The notes: generated by a model not told the origin, from the letters alone. DNA of 64,000 nt from Caballeronia mineralivorans PML1(12) (GCF_001028175.1 NZ_AEJF01000165.1:1-64000), one strand, 5' to 3'; shown: positions 7,949-17,557, numbered from the stretch's first letter. Program-made: numbers and translations.

Positions 7949-8824
7949 ATGTTCGATCAAGTCGTATTCGCCGGCGGCGGCAACCGCTGCTGGTGGCAAG
8001 CCGGTTTCTGGGACGTTGTCCAGCCGGAACTCAAGCTGCGCCCGCGTGTGATCACCAGCATCTCGGCCGGCGCGGCCACCGCCTGCATGCTGTACATGAA
8101 CCACTCCGAATGGGTGATGGACTACTACGCGCACGTGCTGCGCGACAACTCGAAGAACGCGTACTGGAGCAATTTGTTGCGCGGCGAATCGGTGTTTCCG
8201 CACTATCGGATCTATCGTCAGGCTTTGCTCGACATCTACGGCGCCGAGTTTGCGACGCTGCAAAACGCGCCGGAAATTCGTATCGGCGTATCGCATTTGC
8301 CGCGTTGGCTCGGCGCACGCAGCGCGGTGGCGGCGGGGCTGATCGCCTATAACATCGAAAAGTATCTGCGCAAGAAGCTGCATCCCACGCTCGGTCAGGC
8401 GCTCGGTTTTCATCCGGAATTCGTGAAGGCGCAAGAGTGTGCGACCGTCGAAGATCTCGCCGATCTGATCCTGCAGTCGTCGTGTACGCCGCCCTTCACG
8501 CCGGTGATGCGCCGACACGGCCGGCCCGTGCTTGATGGCGGAATGGTCGACAATGTGCCGGTCGGCGCGCTGGATGCATCGCCAGGACTGGTGCTCGTGA
8601 TGGTGACGCGCATGTATCCGCGGCCGCAGATGTTTGTCGTGGAGCACGGTGCGAACCGCGACCAGCGCCGCGTGTATGTGCAGCCATCGCGCAAGGTGCC
8701 AATCTCAGCGTGGGATTACACGAGTCCGTCGCAGATGCGGCCCGCGTACGACCTCGGCCGAACAGACGGCGAGCAATTCCTGACGCGCTTGCCCGATCTG
8801 CTCAGCGCCGCCGCGCATCTTTAA
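7949..8824 (+). CDS. Patatin-like phospholipase
   Basis: A 291-residue patatin-family serine hydrolase. The oxyanion glycine-rich loop FAGGGNRCWW is at residues 7-16, the nucleophile elbow SISAG (Ser at the centre) follows about 35 residues later, and the catalytic aspartate lies in VLDGGMVDNVPVG. This is a complete Ser-Asp dyad, so the enzyme should be an active acylhydrolase on phospholipid or neutral lipid. No signal peptide is evident. The open frame extends upstream into the thioesterase gene, but the ATG at 7949 gives the typical MFDQVVFAGGG start immediately before the first motif. It is probably co-transcribed with the thioesterase and OsmC genes. Confidence 0.88.
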   Translation: MFDQVVFAGGGNRCWWQAGFWDVVQPELKLRPRVITSISAGAATACMLYMNHSEWVMDYYAHVLRDNSKNAYWSNLLRGESVFPHYRIYRQALLDIYGAEFATLQNAPEIRIGVSHLPRWLGARSAVAAGLIAYNIEKYLRKKLHPTLGQALGFHPEFVKAQECATVEDLADLILQSSCTPPFTPVMRRHGRPVLDGGMVDNVPVGALDASPGLVLVMVTRMYPRPQMFVVEHGANRDQRRVYVQPSRKVPISAWDYTSPSQMRPAYDLGRTDGEQFLTRLPDLLSAAAHL

Positions 8825-8842
8825 ATAGGGAGTCTTGAACCG

Positions 8843-9319
8843 ATGGTCAAACATCACAAATACACGCTGCAAGTTGTCTGGACGGGCGATCAGGGTTCGG
8901 GCACCTCGCGCTACGACGCCTACTCCCGCGACCATCTGGTGCGGGCAGTGAACAAACCGGCCATCGAAGCCTCGAGCGATCCGGCGTTCCGCGGCGACGC
9001 CACGCGCCACAATCCGGAGGAATTGTTCGTCGCGTCGCTCTCGTCGTGTCACATGCTCTGGTACCTGCACCTGTGCGCCGTCAACGGCATTGTGGTGACG
9101 GGGTATGTGGACGACCCCGTCGGCACGATGGAGGAAACGGTGCAGGGAAGCGGCCGTTTCACCGATGTCCTCCTGCGCCCGCAAGTGCGCATCGGCGCGG
9201 GCGGCGACGTGAAGCTGGCCGAGCGTCTGCACGAGGAAGCGCATAAGTTCTGCTTCATCGCGAACTCGGTCAACTTCCCCGTCCGATGCGAGCCATCCAC
9301 CGATATTTCCACCCTCTGA
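8843..9319 (+). CDS. OsmC-family peroxiredoxin-like protein
   Basis: A 158-residue OsmC/Ohr-type protein. The internal motif NPEELFVASLSSCHMLWYL carries the first conserved cysteine, and the second lies in the C-terminal HKFCFIANSVNFPV segment, as in OsmC-like thiol peroxidases that reduce organic hydroperoxides. The start has a good ribosome-binding site (GGGAG). It ends exactly where the convergent dehydrogenase gene ends, with no spacer between the stop codons. The position after thioesterase and patatin genes hints at a role in lipid turnover or lipid peroxide removal, but that is inference. Confidence 0.87.
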   Translation: MVKHHKYTLQVVWTGDQGSGTSRYDAYSRDHLVRAVNKPAIEASSDPAFRGDATRHNPEELFVASLSSCHMLWYLHLCAVNGIVVTGYVDDPVGTMEETVQGSGRFTDVLLRPQVRIGAGGDVKLAERLHEEAHKFCFIANSVNFPVRCEPSTDISTL

Positions 9320-10360
9320 CTACCGCCGCCGTCCGCCCACCAGCGCTTCCGGATTGGCGACGCTCGACGTATCGCCCGCATCGAAGGCGAGGATGTTCTT
9401 GAACGCCGCCGTGAAATAGAGCTCGTAGCTTTCGCGCTCCACATAACCAATGTGCGGCGTGCAAATGACGTTTTCCATGCGCAGCAGGCTATAGCCCTGC
9501 AGGATCGGCTCGCTTTCGAACACGTCAATGGCAACCATCCCCGGCCGGTTGTGATGCAGCGCGTTGAGCAGCGCATTTTCCTCGAGCAACTCGGCGCGGC
9601 TCGTGTTCACAAACAACGCAGTCGGCTTCATGCGCATCAGGTCGGCCGCCGTGACGATACCCCGCGTGTCGTCGTTCAGCCGCAGATGCAGCGACAGCAC
9701 ATCGCTGCGTTCGAACAGCGCCTCGCGGCTTTCGGCGACATCCAGACCGTCCGCCCGCGCGGCGGCCTGCGAATGCTCCCGTCCCCAGATCAGCACTTTC
9801 ATGCCGAACGCCTTGCCGTAACCGGCGAGCAACTGGCCGATTTTCCCGTAGCCCCAGATCCCGAGCGTCTGGCCGCGAAGCACCTGGCCCAGGCCAAAAT
9901 TCGGCGGCAACGCGGAGGTTTTCAGACCCGATTGCTGCCACGCGCCTTGCTTCAGGTTCGCGACGTACTGCGGAATCCGGCGTTGCGCGGCCATGATCAG
10001 CGCCCACGTCAGCTCGGCCGGCGCGATCGGCGAACCGGTGCCTTCGAGCACGGCAATTCCGCGTTCGGTACAGGCTTCGAGTTCTATATGGCCGCCCGCC
10101 TTGCCGGTCTGGCTGATCATGCGCAGCCGGGGCAGTTTATCGAGCAGCTGGGAGCTGATCCGGGTGCGCTCGCGGATCAACACCAAGGCTTCGACTTCCG
10201 AGAGTCTGCTAGCCAACTGTCCGAGCCCGCGCACGGTGTTATTGAATACTTTCACCTCGTGATCGGCGAGAAGACTGAAGCAATCGAGCTTGCGAACGGC
10301 GTCTTGATAGTCGTCCAGGATGGCAATTTTGATTGGCATGGATTGGCTTTTGATAGGCAT
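9320..10360 (-). CDS. D-2-hydroxyacid dehydrogenase
   Basis: About 346 residues of the D-isomer-specific 2-hydroxyacid dehydrogenase family (SerA/formate dehydrogenase fold). The NAD-binding loop WGYGKIGQLLAGYGKAFG lies near residues 155-172. The catalytic Arg is in NTSRAELL, a Glu lies in the DVFESEPI region, and the catalytic His is in CTPHIGYVERE. The protein should interconvert a 2-oxoacid and a D-2-hydroxyacid with NAD(P)H; the substrate is not evident. Three in-frame starts are close together (TTG at 10363, ATG at 10360, ATG at 10339), and the last gives the typical MPIKIAILDDYQDA start. It is a single-gene unit convergent with osmC. Confidence 0.88.
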   Translation of the reverse strand: MPIKSQSMPIKIAILDDYQDAVRKLDCFSLLADHEVKVFNNTVRGLGQLASRLSEVEALVLIRERTRISSQLLDKLPRLRMISQTGKAGGHIELEACTERGIAVLEGTGSPIAPAELTWALIMAAQRRIPQYVANLKQGAWQQSGLKTSALPPNFGLGQVLRGQTLGIWGYGKIGQLLAGYGKAFGMKVLIWGREHSQAAARADGLDVAESREALFERSDVLSLHLRLNDDTRGIVTAADLMRMKPTALFVNTSRAELLEENALLNALHHNRPGMVAIDVFESEPILQGYSLLRMENVICTPHIGYVERESYELYFTAAFKNILAFDAGDTSSVANPEALVGGRRR

Positions 10361-10363
10361 CAA

Positions 10364-10810
10364 ACGTGCTGCAGAAATTCGAAGATGGACAGGGATCGAT
10401 GTGCTAAGTTCGGGTAATTACGTATAAATTCGCCGAAATAAGGGCATCGCCTCGCGTTAAGCTGCTGGTGTATCCGACGAATTTACCGGTCGCCGGATAC
10501 GTAATGGAAAGAATATCGAATGCGGAATGCGGCAGTTTAGCCATTCACGCGTCGCTAGCGCCGGAAAACCGGCAACGACGGAGACAACCCTATCTCTTTT
10601 TAACAGTTTGTTCCGTGCCGACGCAAGCCGCGATTCAGACGGCAGTCGCCACCAGACTAGTCAACTCCCGACGCATGCCTTGTTTTTGTGTCGCCGTCTG
10701 CCACGTGAGTGAGTCCGTGCAGTCAATCATCAGGCGACCGGAATGCGCCTCTCGCGAGCAGCGCCGGCGGGTTGCAAACCGTTTTCTCATCTAAGAACGG
10801 AGTGTGCTCG
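10364..10810. other. Long intergenic region upstream of pckG
   Basis: About 450 bp between the divergent dehydrogenase and pckG genes. It is likely to contain promoters for both. A TATAAAT element on the plus strand at 10423-10429 is one -10 candidate. The short frames here lack ribosome-binding sites and family features. No repeat or strong hairpin was noticed. Confidence 0.4.
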
Positions 10811-12667
10811 ATGAACCAGCCCGCAGTAGTAGATCAAAATGTGGTGGCCGACGACAGCGATGTGCCGGCGCACGTGAAGAATCAAAAACTCATCGACTGG
10901 GTCCAGCGGGTCGCCGCGCTGACGAAACCGGACCGGATCGAATGGTGTGACGGATCGGAGGAGGAATACGACCGCTTGTCCCAGCAGATGGTCGAGGCCG
11001 GCACGCTCAAACGCCTGAATCCCGCCAAACGGCCGAATTCCTATCTCGCCTGCTCAGACCCGTCCGATGTCGCACGTGTGGAAGATCGCACGTTCATCTG
11101 CTCGGCCCGCCCGGAGCAAGCCGGTCCGACGAACAACTGGATCGATCCGAAGGAAATGCGTCTCACGCTGGACGGTCTTTTCGACGGCTGCATGCGCGGG
11201 CGCACGATGTTCGTCGTTCCGTTTTCGATGGGGCCGCTCGGTTCGCCGATCGCGCATATCGGCGTGGAACTGACCGATAGTCCGTACGTGGTGATCAATA
11301 TGCGCATCATGACGCGCATGGGCCGCGCGGTGTACGACGTGCTGGGTGCGGGCGGCGAGTTCGTGCCGTGCGTGCATTCGGTTGGCGCGCCTCTATCGGT
11401 GGGGCAGAAGGACGTGCCGTGGCCCTGCAACGACACGAAGTACATCGTCCATTTCCCCGAAAGCCGCGAGATCTGGAGTTTCGGTTCGGGCTACGGCGGC
11501 AACGCGCTGCTCGGCAAGAAATGTTTCGCGCTGCGGATCGCATCGACCATGGGACGCAACGAAGGCTGGCTCGCCGAACACATGCTGATTCTCGGCGTGA
11601 GCTCGCCGGAAGGGCGCAAATATCACGTCGCGGCGGCGTTTCCGTCGGCGTGCGGCAAGACCAACTTCGCCATGCTGATCCCGCCGCAGGATATGTCGGG
11701 CTGGAAGGTTTCCACGATCGGCGACGACATTGCCTGGATCAAGCCGGGCCGTGACGGCCGGCTCTACGCGATCAACCCGGAAGCGGGCTATTTCGGCGTG
11801 GCCCCGGGCACGAGCGAGAAGACCAACTTCAACGCCATGGCGACACTCAAGGAAAACGTGATCTTCACGAACGTGGCGCTCACCGACGAGGGCGACGTCT
11901 GGTGGGAAGGCATGACGGACACGCCGCCGGCACATTTGATCGACTGGCAGGGCAATGACTGGACGCCTGACTCTGGCAAAAAGGCGGCGCATCCGAACGC
12001 GCGTTTCACGGCGCCGGCCGCGCAATGTCCGTCTATCGACGCCGATTGGGAGAATCCCGCGGGCGTGGCTATCGATGCGTTCATCTTCGGCGGCCGCCGT
12101 TCGGACACCGTGCCGCTCGTGACCGAGGCGCGCAACTGGAACGAGGGCGTCTACATGGCCGCGACGATGGGCTCGGAAACCACGGCGGCCGCGTCCGGCC
12201 AGCAAGGTGTGGTCAGGCGTGACCCGTTCGCGATGCTGCCATTCTGCGGCTACAACATGAGCGACTATTTCGGCCACTGGCTGAAAGTGGGCGAGCGGCT
12301 GGAGCAACTCGACGCCAGGCTGCCGAAATTCTTCTGCGTGAACTGGTTCCGCAAGGGCACGGACGGCAAGTTCGTGTGGCCGGGTTTCGGCGACAACATG
12401 CGCGTGCTGAGCTGGATGATCGGGCGCATCGAAGGCACCGCGCAGGGCGAGCAACACGCGTTCGGGCTCTCGCCGCGCTTTGAGGACATCGACTGGGGCG
12501 CGCTCGATTTCACCCGCGAGCAGTTCGAACGCGTCATTTCCGTGCAGGACTCGGCATGGCGCGAAGAACTTGAATTACACGATGAGTTGTTCACCAAACT
12601 CGCGCAAGGATTGCCCACGGAGCTTGCAGAGACGAAAGCCGAAATCGAAAAACGGCTCGTGGCTTAA
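10811..12667 (+). CDS. pckG: Phosphoenolpyruvate carboxykinase (GTP)
   Basis: A 618-residue GTP-dependent PEP carboxykinase, which converts oxaloacetate and GTP to PEP, GDP and CO2 at the start of gluconeogenesis. The kinase-1a P-loop AAFPSACGKTNFAML is near residue 280 and includes the hyper-reactive Cys typical of the GTP class. Substrate-binding FSMGPLGSPIAHIGVELTD and the metal-binding GDDIAWI are present. The ATG at 10811 follows GGAG and gives the usual family length; the open frame extends 34 codons further upstream but without support. Two hairpin-bearing bases regions follow the gene. A LysR-type regulator gene lies downstream on the same strand after 327 bp. Confidence 0.97.
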   Translation: MNQPAVVDQNVVADDSDVPAHVKNQKLIDWVQRVAALTKPDRIEWCDGSEEEYDRLSQQMVEAGTLKRLNPAKRPNSYLACSDPSDVARVEDRTFICSARPEQAGPTNNWIDPKEMRLTLDGLFDGCMRGRTMFVVPFSMGPLGSPIAHIGVELTDSPYVVINMRIMTRMGRAVYDVLGAGGEFVPCVHSVGAPLSVGQKDVPWPCNDTKYIVHFPESREIWSFGSGYGGNALLGKKCFALRIASTMGRNEGWLAEHMLILGVSSPEGRKYHVAAAFPSACGKTNFAMLIPPQDMSGWKVSTIGDDIAWIKPGRDGRLYAINPEAGYFGVAPGTSEKTNFNAMATLKENVIFTNVALTDEGDVWWEGMTDTPPAHLIDWQGNDWTPDSGKKAAHPNARFTAPAAQCPSIDADWENPAGVAIDAFIFGGRRSDTVPLVTEARNWNEGVYMAATMGSETTAAASGQQGVVRRDPFAMLPFCGYNMSDYFGHWLKVGERLEQLDARLPKFFCVNWFRKGTDGKFVWPGFGDNMRVLSWMIGRIEGTAQGEQHAFGLSPRFEDIDWGALDFTREQFERVISVQDSAWREELELHDELFTKLAQGLPTELAETKAEIEKRLVA

Positions 12668-12717
12668 CTTTTTTATTAAGTCTGATTAGTGACGGAAGTC
12701 GACATAATCGATTAAAT

Positions 12718-12739
12718 AAGGGCCGCATTAGCGGCCCTT
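12718..12739. terminator. Hairpin after pckG
   Basis: A perfect 9-bp stem (AAGGGCCGC with GCGGCCCTT) around an ATTA loop, 50 bp after the pckG stop. The T-run is weak on the plus strand and better on the minus strand, so termination is plausible but not certain. The remaining 255 bp up to the LysR gene show no other feature. Confidence 0.55.
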
Positions 12740-12994
12740 ATGCATTTCCCGCTGTACTGCGTCAAAATTGCGTCAGCCAGCTTTTCAGAATTAAGACGAC
12801 CATCCATTAATATTCACATCGTTCCGATATCAGCAACAATGCGGCGCCTTTTACCTTACCGATTGGTAAAGCAGAAAACTTTCGTCGAAAAATGTCACTT
12901 TTCTGGCAACTTCTGCACGAAAACGCGAGTCCTAGGATAATTCCGAATTGCTTCTCGAATTTTAAAGAGGCCGTCTAGCAGCAGGAGTTGTCTC

Positions 12995-14107
12995 ATGGAT
13001 CATTTGCAGTCGATGAAAGTATTCGTCCGAGTGGCGGATCTCGGCAGTTTTGCCCGCGCAGCCGGCGCAATGGATATCTCGAATGCAGTGGCGACGCGTC
13101 ATATCGCCGACCTGGAAGGGCGTCTTGGCACCCGTTTGCTCAACCGGACCACGCGCAGCTTGTCGTTGACCGAGTCCGGCCAGGTGTATCTGGAGCGCGC
13201 CCGGCAGATCCTCGATGAGCTCGAGGACGTCGAACAAATGGTGGTTGCACGTAACCACGAGCCGGTTGGATCGCTACGAATTGTCGCACCCGTCGTGTTC
13301 GGTCTGCACAATCTCGCGCCCGTGCTGCAGACGTACACGGAACGTTATCCGAAAGTCATTCCCGACGTCACGCTGGTCGATCGCCAAGTCGATCTGGTGG
13401 AAGAGGGTTTCGACGTGGGCATTGTGATCGCGCGCCAGATGCGCAGTGCGAGCATTGTTACGCGGCGCCTCACGACCGGTTGCCTGACCGTGTGCGCCAC
13501 GCCCGGGTATCTCGAGAAACATGGCGTGCCAACGCGGCCGGAAGACCTGGCCGAACATCCGTCGCTGAGCTTGCCGTCGGAATATTTCGGCGATGAACGC
13601 GTGTTCACGGGTCCGGATGGCGAAGTGCGCGTGCGCCCGACGAACGTGATCGTCGCGAACAATACCGAGATGCTGCGCCAGTTCGCGCTGCTCGGCATGG
13701 GCATCGCGATCCTGCCGAGTTATCTGATTGGCAACGACACCACGCGCGGCAAGCTGGTGCGGCTGCTGAGTGATTATCAACTGCCGCAGGTCGAGATCAA
13801 CGTTGCCTATCCGAGCCGGCGGCACTTGCCGGCGAAGGTGCGCACGTTCATCGACCACCTCGTCGAGCATTTCAGCCAGACGCCGAATCATCAGCTTGGC
13901 GAGCAGTGGGTGAAGGACGGTTTCGTCAAGCCGGGACTGCCGGCAATCAATGGACACGATTCCGAGCCGCTGGTCGCCCACGCGGCCTATGCGGAGGCGG
14001 AGGGCGGTTCACGATTCGAAGCGCCTCCCGCCGATGACGACAAGCTCGGCAGCAAGCCGTCGAAGTCGCGCACGCGTTCGCCGCTGGCCATGCCTTCGCC
14101 GTTTTGA
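12995..14107 (+). CDS. LysR-family transcriptional regulator with C-terminal extension
   Basis: A 370-residue LysR-type regulator. The N-terminal winged helix-turn-helix (residues 1-60, with SFARAAGAMDISNAVATRHI and the RTTRSLSLTESG recognition region) is followed by the effector-binding domain to about residue 295. The domain is of the CrgA/AaeR-like subgroup. LysR proteins are usually about 300 residues. Here roughly 70 extra residues, polar and rich in Ser, Pro and Lys, follow the conserved IDHLVEHF end. The start is well supported by GCAGGAG. The neighbours do not identify a target, and no divergently transcribed gene is present, which is unusual for this family. Confidence 0.9.
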   Translation: MDHLQSMKVFVRVADLGSFARAAGAMDISNAVATRHIADLEGRLGTRLLNRTTRSLSLTESGQVYLERARQILDELEDVEQMVVARNHEPVGSLRIVAPVVFGLHNLAPVLQTYTERYPKVIPDVTLVDRQVDLVEEGFDVGIVIARQMRSASIVTRRLTTGCLTVCATPGYLEKHGVPTRPEDLAEHPSLSLPSEYFGDERVFTGPDGEVRVRPTNVIVANNTEMLRQFALLGMGIAILPSYLIGNDTTRGKLVRLLSDYQLPQVEINVAYPSRRHLPAKVRTFIDHLVEHFSQTPNHQLGEQWVKDGFVKPGLPAINGHDSEPLVAHAAYAEAEGGSRFEAPPADDDKLGSKPSKSRTRSPLAMPSPF

Positions 14108-14146
14108 TGGCGGCCGCCGTGGTGCCGCGGCCGCGCGCAGTTGAAC

Positions 14147-14180
14147 GAAAAAAAGCCGCTCGATATGAGCGGCTTTTTTA
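14147..14180. terminator. Bidirectional terminator between lysR gene and topB
   Basis: A hairpin with stem AAAAAGCCGCTC / GAGCGGCTTTTT and a five-base loop, with A-run and T-run on the two sides. It can serve both converging genes. Confidence 0.85.
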
Positions 14181-14208
14181 ATGATGCGAGCTTCTGAACG
14201 ACTGAAGC

Positions 14209-16845
14209 CTAGCCCGCTTTCCGAGCTGGCGCTTTCTTGGCCGCCACCTTCTTCGCCGGCGCTTTCTTAGCCGCCGCCTTCACCGTCGTTTTCTTCGCCG
14301 CCACGGCCACGTCGCCGTCACCGTCGTCGTCCACTTCAGGCGCCGCTACCGCACCGCGCTTAACGGCCGGCTTCGCACCGGGCTTTGGCTCTTTCTTCTC
14401 GAATTCGAAACCGATCTTGCCGTCCGGTTGCTTCACGAGAAACGCCTTGAAGTTCCGGCCCGTGCGCGACGACTTGAAGCCCGTCAGCAAATCCGTGCGG
14501 CCTTCTTCGAGCAACTTCGACATCTGCTCGCGCGACATTTCCTGTTGCAAGATCACTTTGCCAGAACGGAAATCGCAGGTCTTCGGATTCGCGACCGAGT
14601 TCTCGCAGACATAACTCATGCCGTGCTCGTACACGCGCGACTGACACTTCGGGCACGCACCAACCGGCGTCTGCTCCGAGAAGTCCGGCGGTTCTCCGTC
14701 TTCACCGCCCGAATCCTGACCGAAGTCGAATTCCAGCTTGAAGTTCTTGATTTCGTCGTCGAAGGAAAGCTTCAGGATCGCGGAAAACGGCCGGCCCATT
14801 TTGCTGCGGAAACCCGACAGCGGCCCGATTGTCTTGTCCTTGATCAACTGCTCGACTTCGGGAATTTCGAACTGCCGTCCGCCTGGAATCTTCGAAATCG
14901 AGAACTCGCATTTCGTACAAGCGAAGCGCCGATAATTCTCCTTCACCTGACTGCCGCAATTCGGACACGGCGTTTCGAGCGTCGAATAATCGCCGGGGAT
15001 GGTGTCGGAGTCGTATTCCTTCGCGCGCTTGACGATGGTCTGCGTCATGCGCGCGATTTCCTGCATGAACTCGTCGCGCGGGAGCTTGCCGCGTTCCATC
15101 TGCGACAGCTTGTGCTCCCATTCGCCGGTCAGCTCCGGCGCCGTCAATTCCTCTACGCCCAGACCGCGCAGCAAGGTCATCAACTGGAACGCCTTCGCCG
15201 TCGGAATCAGCTCGCGACCTTCGCGCACCATATACTTCTCGCCGAGCAGCCCTTCGATCACCGCCGCGCGCGTAGCCGGCGTGCCCAGACCCTTCGCGGC
15301 CATCGCCTCGCGAAATTCCTCGTCTTCGATCAGCTTGCCCGCGCCTTCCATGGCCGAGAGCAACGATGCTTCGTTGTAGCGTGCCGGCGGTTTCGTTACG
15401 AGACCGTGCGCCGCGACCTTCTCGACATCGACCTTCTCGTCCTTCTGAACCTGCACGAGATTGGCGTCTTCACCGCTCACTTCCTTGCCGTAGACCTGCA
15501 TCCAGCCCGGTTCGACCAGCACCTTGCCTTCAGTCTTGAAATGATGGCCGGCGACTTCGGTGATTCGCGTGGTGACCAGGAATTCGGCCGCCGGGAAAAA
15601 CACCGCGAGGAAGCGCTTCACGACGAGGTCGTACAGCTTCTGCTCGGGCTCGGACAACGCCTTCGGCGCCTGCAGGGTCGGGATGATGGCGAAGTGATCG
15701 CTGATCTTCGAGTTATCGAAGATGCGCTTGTTCGGCTTCACCCAGCCTTTGTCCAGGACCTGCTTCGCGTGCGGCAGATAGTTGTTGCTCTCCTTGAGCA
15801 TCGCGAGCGTGTCTTTCACCGTCGAGATGTAATCCTCGGGCAGCGCGCGGGCGTCGGTACGCGGGTACGTGAGCACCTTGTGCTTTTCATACAGCGCCTG
15901 AGCCAGGCCGAGCGTGTTCTTGGCCGAAAAACCAAAGCGGCCGTTGGCCTCGCGCTGCAAGCTCGTCAAGTCGAACAACAGCGGCGACATTTGCGTGGAC
16001 GGTTTCGCTTCTTCCGTGACCGTACCGGTCTTGCCACGACAGGCTGCAACGACCGTTTCGGCCGCCGGCAGGCTCCAGAGCCGCGAATCGCGTTGCTCGG
16101 GATCGCCTTCGACGCGCTTGAATTTCGGGTCGAACCAACGGCCTTCGTAAATCCCCTTCGCCGCGATAAATTCCGCGCGCACTTCCCAATAATCGCGCGG
16201 CACGAAACGACGAATCTTTTCCTCGCGTTCCACGACGATAGACAACGTTGGCGTCTGAACGCGGCCAACGGTGGTCAGGAAGAAACCCCCGCCCTTGCTG
16301 TTGAACGCGGTCATCGCACGCGTGCCGTTGATGCCCACGAGCCAGTCGGCTTCCGAGCGGCAGCGCGCGGCATCGGCGAGTGGCTGCATGTCCGCGTCGC
16401 TGCGCAGATTCGCGAAACCGTCGCGGATGGAGCCGGCGGTCATCGACTGGAGCCAGAGGCGTTGCACCGGCTGCTTGGCTTTCGCGTGCTGCGCGATCAG
16501 GCGAAAAATCAGCTCGCCTTCGCGCCCCGCGTCACAGGCGTTGATCAGACGATCGACGTCCTTGCGCTTGAGCAGCTTGGTGAGCACTTTGAGCCGCGAT
16601 TCGCTTTTCGCGATCGGATTCAGGTCGAAATGCGGCGGAATGACGGGCAAATTGGCGAAACTCCACTTGCCGCGCTTGACCTCGTATTCTTCGGGCGCAG
16701 CGATTTCGAGCAAGTGGCCGACAGCCGACGACAGCACGTAGTCTTCGCTTTCGTAATACTCGTCATGCTTGGTGAAGCCGCCCAAAGCGCGCGCGATGTC
16801 GTTCGCGACAGAAGGCTTTTCAGCGATGATCAGGGCTTTGGACAT
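14209..16845 (-). CDS. topB: DNA topoisomerase III with zinc fingers and H1-like tail
   Basis: An 878-residue type IA topoisomerase. The Toprim domain starts at the N-terminus (KALIIAEKPSVANDIA) with the acidic NACDAGREGELIFR motif. The catalytic tyrosine lies in LTYPRTDARALPEDY near residue 330. Two C-terminal cysteine clusters (CPNCGSQ...CTKC and CPKCQSR...C) are zinc-finger-like repeats. The last 60 or so residues are an Ala/Lys/Pro-rich tail (KKAPAKKVAAKKAPARK) resembling histone H1, likely a nonspecific DNA-binding extension. The enzyme relaxes negative supercoils and decatenates DNA. It is a stand-alone gene in convergent orientation to the LysR gene; the 250 bp upstream show no other gene. 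Confidence 0.97.
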   Translation of the reverse strand: MSKALIIAEKPSVANDIARALGGFTKHDEYYESEDYVLSSAVGHLLEIAAPEEYEVKRGKWSFANLPVIPPHFDLNPIAKSESRLKVLTKLLKRKDVDRLINACDAGREGELIFRLIAQHAKAKQPVQRLWLQSMTAGSIRDGFANLRSDADMQPLADAARCRSEADWLVGINGTRAMTAFNSKGGGFFLTTVGRVQTPTLSIVVEREEKIRRFVPRDYWEVRAEFIAAKGIYEGRWFDPKFKRVEGDPEQRDSRLWSLPAAETVVAACRGKTGTVTEEAKPSTQMSPLLFDLTSLQREANGRFGFSAKNTLGLAQALYEKHKVLTYPRTDARALPEDYISTVKDTLAMLKESNNYLPHAKQVLDKGWVKPNKRIFDNSKISDHFAIIPTLQAPKALSEPEQKLYDLVVKRFLAVFFPAAEFLVTTRITEVAGHHFKTEGKVLVEPGWMQVYGKEVSGEDANLVQVQKDEKVDVEKVAAHGLVTKPPARYNEASLLSAMEGAGKLIEDEEFREAMAAKGLGTPATRAAVIEGLLGEKYMVREGRELIPTAKAFQLMTLLRGLGVEELTAPELTGEWEHKLSQMERGKLPRDEFMQEIARMTQTIVKRAKEYDSDTIPGDYSTLETPCPNCGSQVKENYRRFACTKCEFSISKIPGGRQFEIPEVEQLIKDKTIGPLSGFRSKMGRPFSAILKLSFDDEIKNFKLEFDFGQDSGGEDGEPPDFSEQTPVGACPKCQSRVYEHGMSYVCENSVANPKTCDFRSGKVILQQEMSREQMSKLLEEGRTDLLTGFKSSRTGRNFKAFLVKQPDGKIGFEFEKKEPKPGAKPAVKRGAVAAPEVDDDGDGDVAVAAKKTTVKAAAKKAPAKKVAAKKAPARKAG

Positions 16846-17094
16846 GACTCGATTCTAGTTAGGGACTGGCATGAGGCCGGGTTTGGGTGGCTCGCGCCGC
16901 CACGGTTCGGACCCGTTAACGTCCGCTTTATAGCATATGGCGTGCGGCGCGCGGTCTGGCATTTGATGAAACGCGGGATGCCGAACGGTGAATGTGAGCG
17001 CTTTGTGATGCGACCGCGAAAGCCGTTTCAGCTTACGAACGCGCTTAACTGCGCAGGTTCTCCGCGCAGCCTGGTCTTGCCGGTCGGATTCGAT

Positions 17095-17472
17095 TTAAGC
17101 GGCGACCAGCGCGGGTCGTATCTTCGGCGCGCCGACGACCCCCGGCAACGCGCTGAAGTCCGTCAACATCCGCGCAACGATGGACGTTTGTGGCAACACC
17201 GTTCCAAAAAAACGGGTGGTGACGGCGTCCTCTATCAAGATGGTTGGAAAATTTTCCACATCAAGATCGTCGAAGCGATCCGCCTGGTTTTCGATGTCGA
17301 TCCACGCAAAGCAGACGTCCGGATGGGCGTCTGCGAGCTGATCGAAACTTTCGCGATAATCGCGGCACGTCCCGCACCATTCGGCACACAGGCAGGCAAC
17401 GAGCAGCGTGCCGGCGCTGGCCAGACGCTCGGCAATCTGATCGGCGTTGGTGTCGAGATTCAGCGCGGGCAT
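17095..17472 (-). CDS. Thioredoxin-like protein
   Basis: A 125-residue thioredoxin-fold protein with the active site EWCGTCRDY (CGTC rather than the common CGPC) near residues 31-39 and the cis-proline segment ENFPTILI near residue 75. The ATG at 17472 has an AAGGA ribosome-binding site and gives a compact thioredoxin domain; the longer open frame upstream has no support. The Gly-Thr dipeptide between the cysteines should shift the redox potential relative to thioredoxin 1. The gene lies 85 bp downstream of a decayed dprA on the same strand and may still use that region's promoter. Confidence 0.88.
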   Translation of the reverse strand: MPALNLDTNADQIAERLASAGTLLVACLCAEWCGTCRDYRESFDQLADAHPDVCFAWIDIENQADRFDDLDVENFPTILIEDAVTTRFFGTVLPQTSIVARMLTDFSALPGVVGAPKIRPALVAA

Positions 17473-17557
17473 GGTTCCTTGCAGTCCTCTTCGTAAGTGA
17501 TTTGTCTGGCGTTGCAAGCAGCAGATTTTGTCGCGAATGTAGCATGACGTCGAAAAA

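Noticed and set aside
10468..10794. A 108-codon frame upstream of pckG
   Set aside because: No supporting start signal or family features, and it overlaps the expected pckG promoter region.
14428..17496. A 1,022-codon plus-strand open frame opposite topB, and similar long frames opposite pckG, metX and ampG
   Set aside because: These are antisense shadows produced by GC-rich codon usage. The minus-strand or plus-strand partner has clear family motifs, while these show only Arg/His/Ala-rich sequence.
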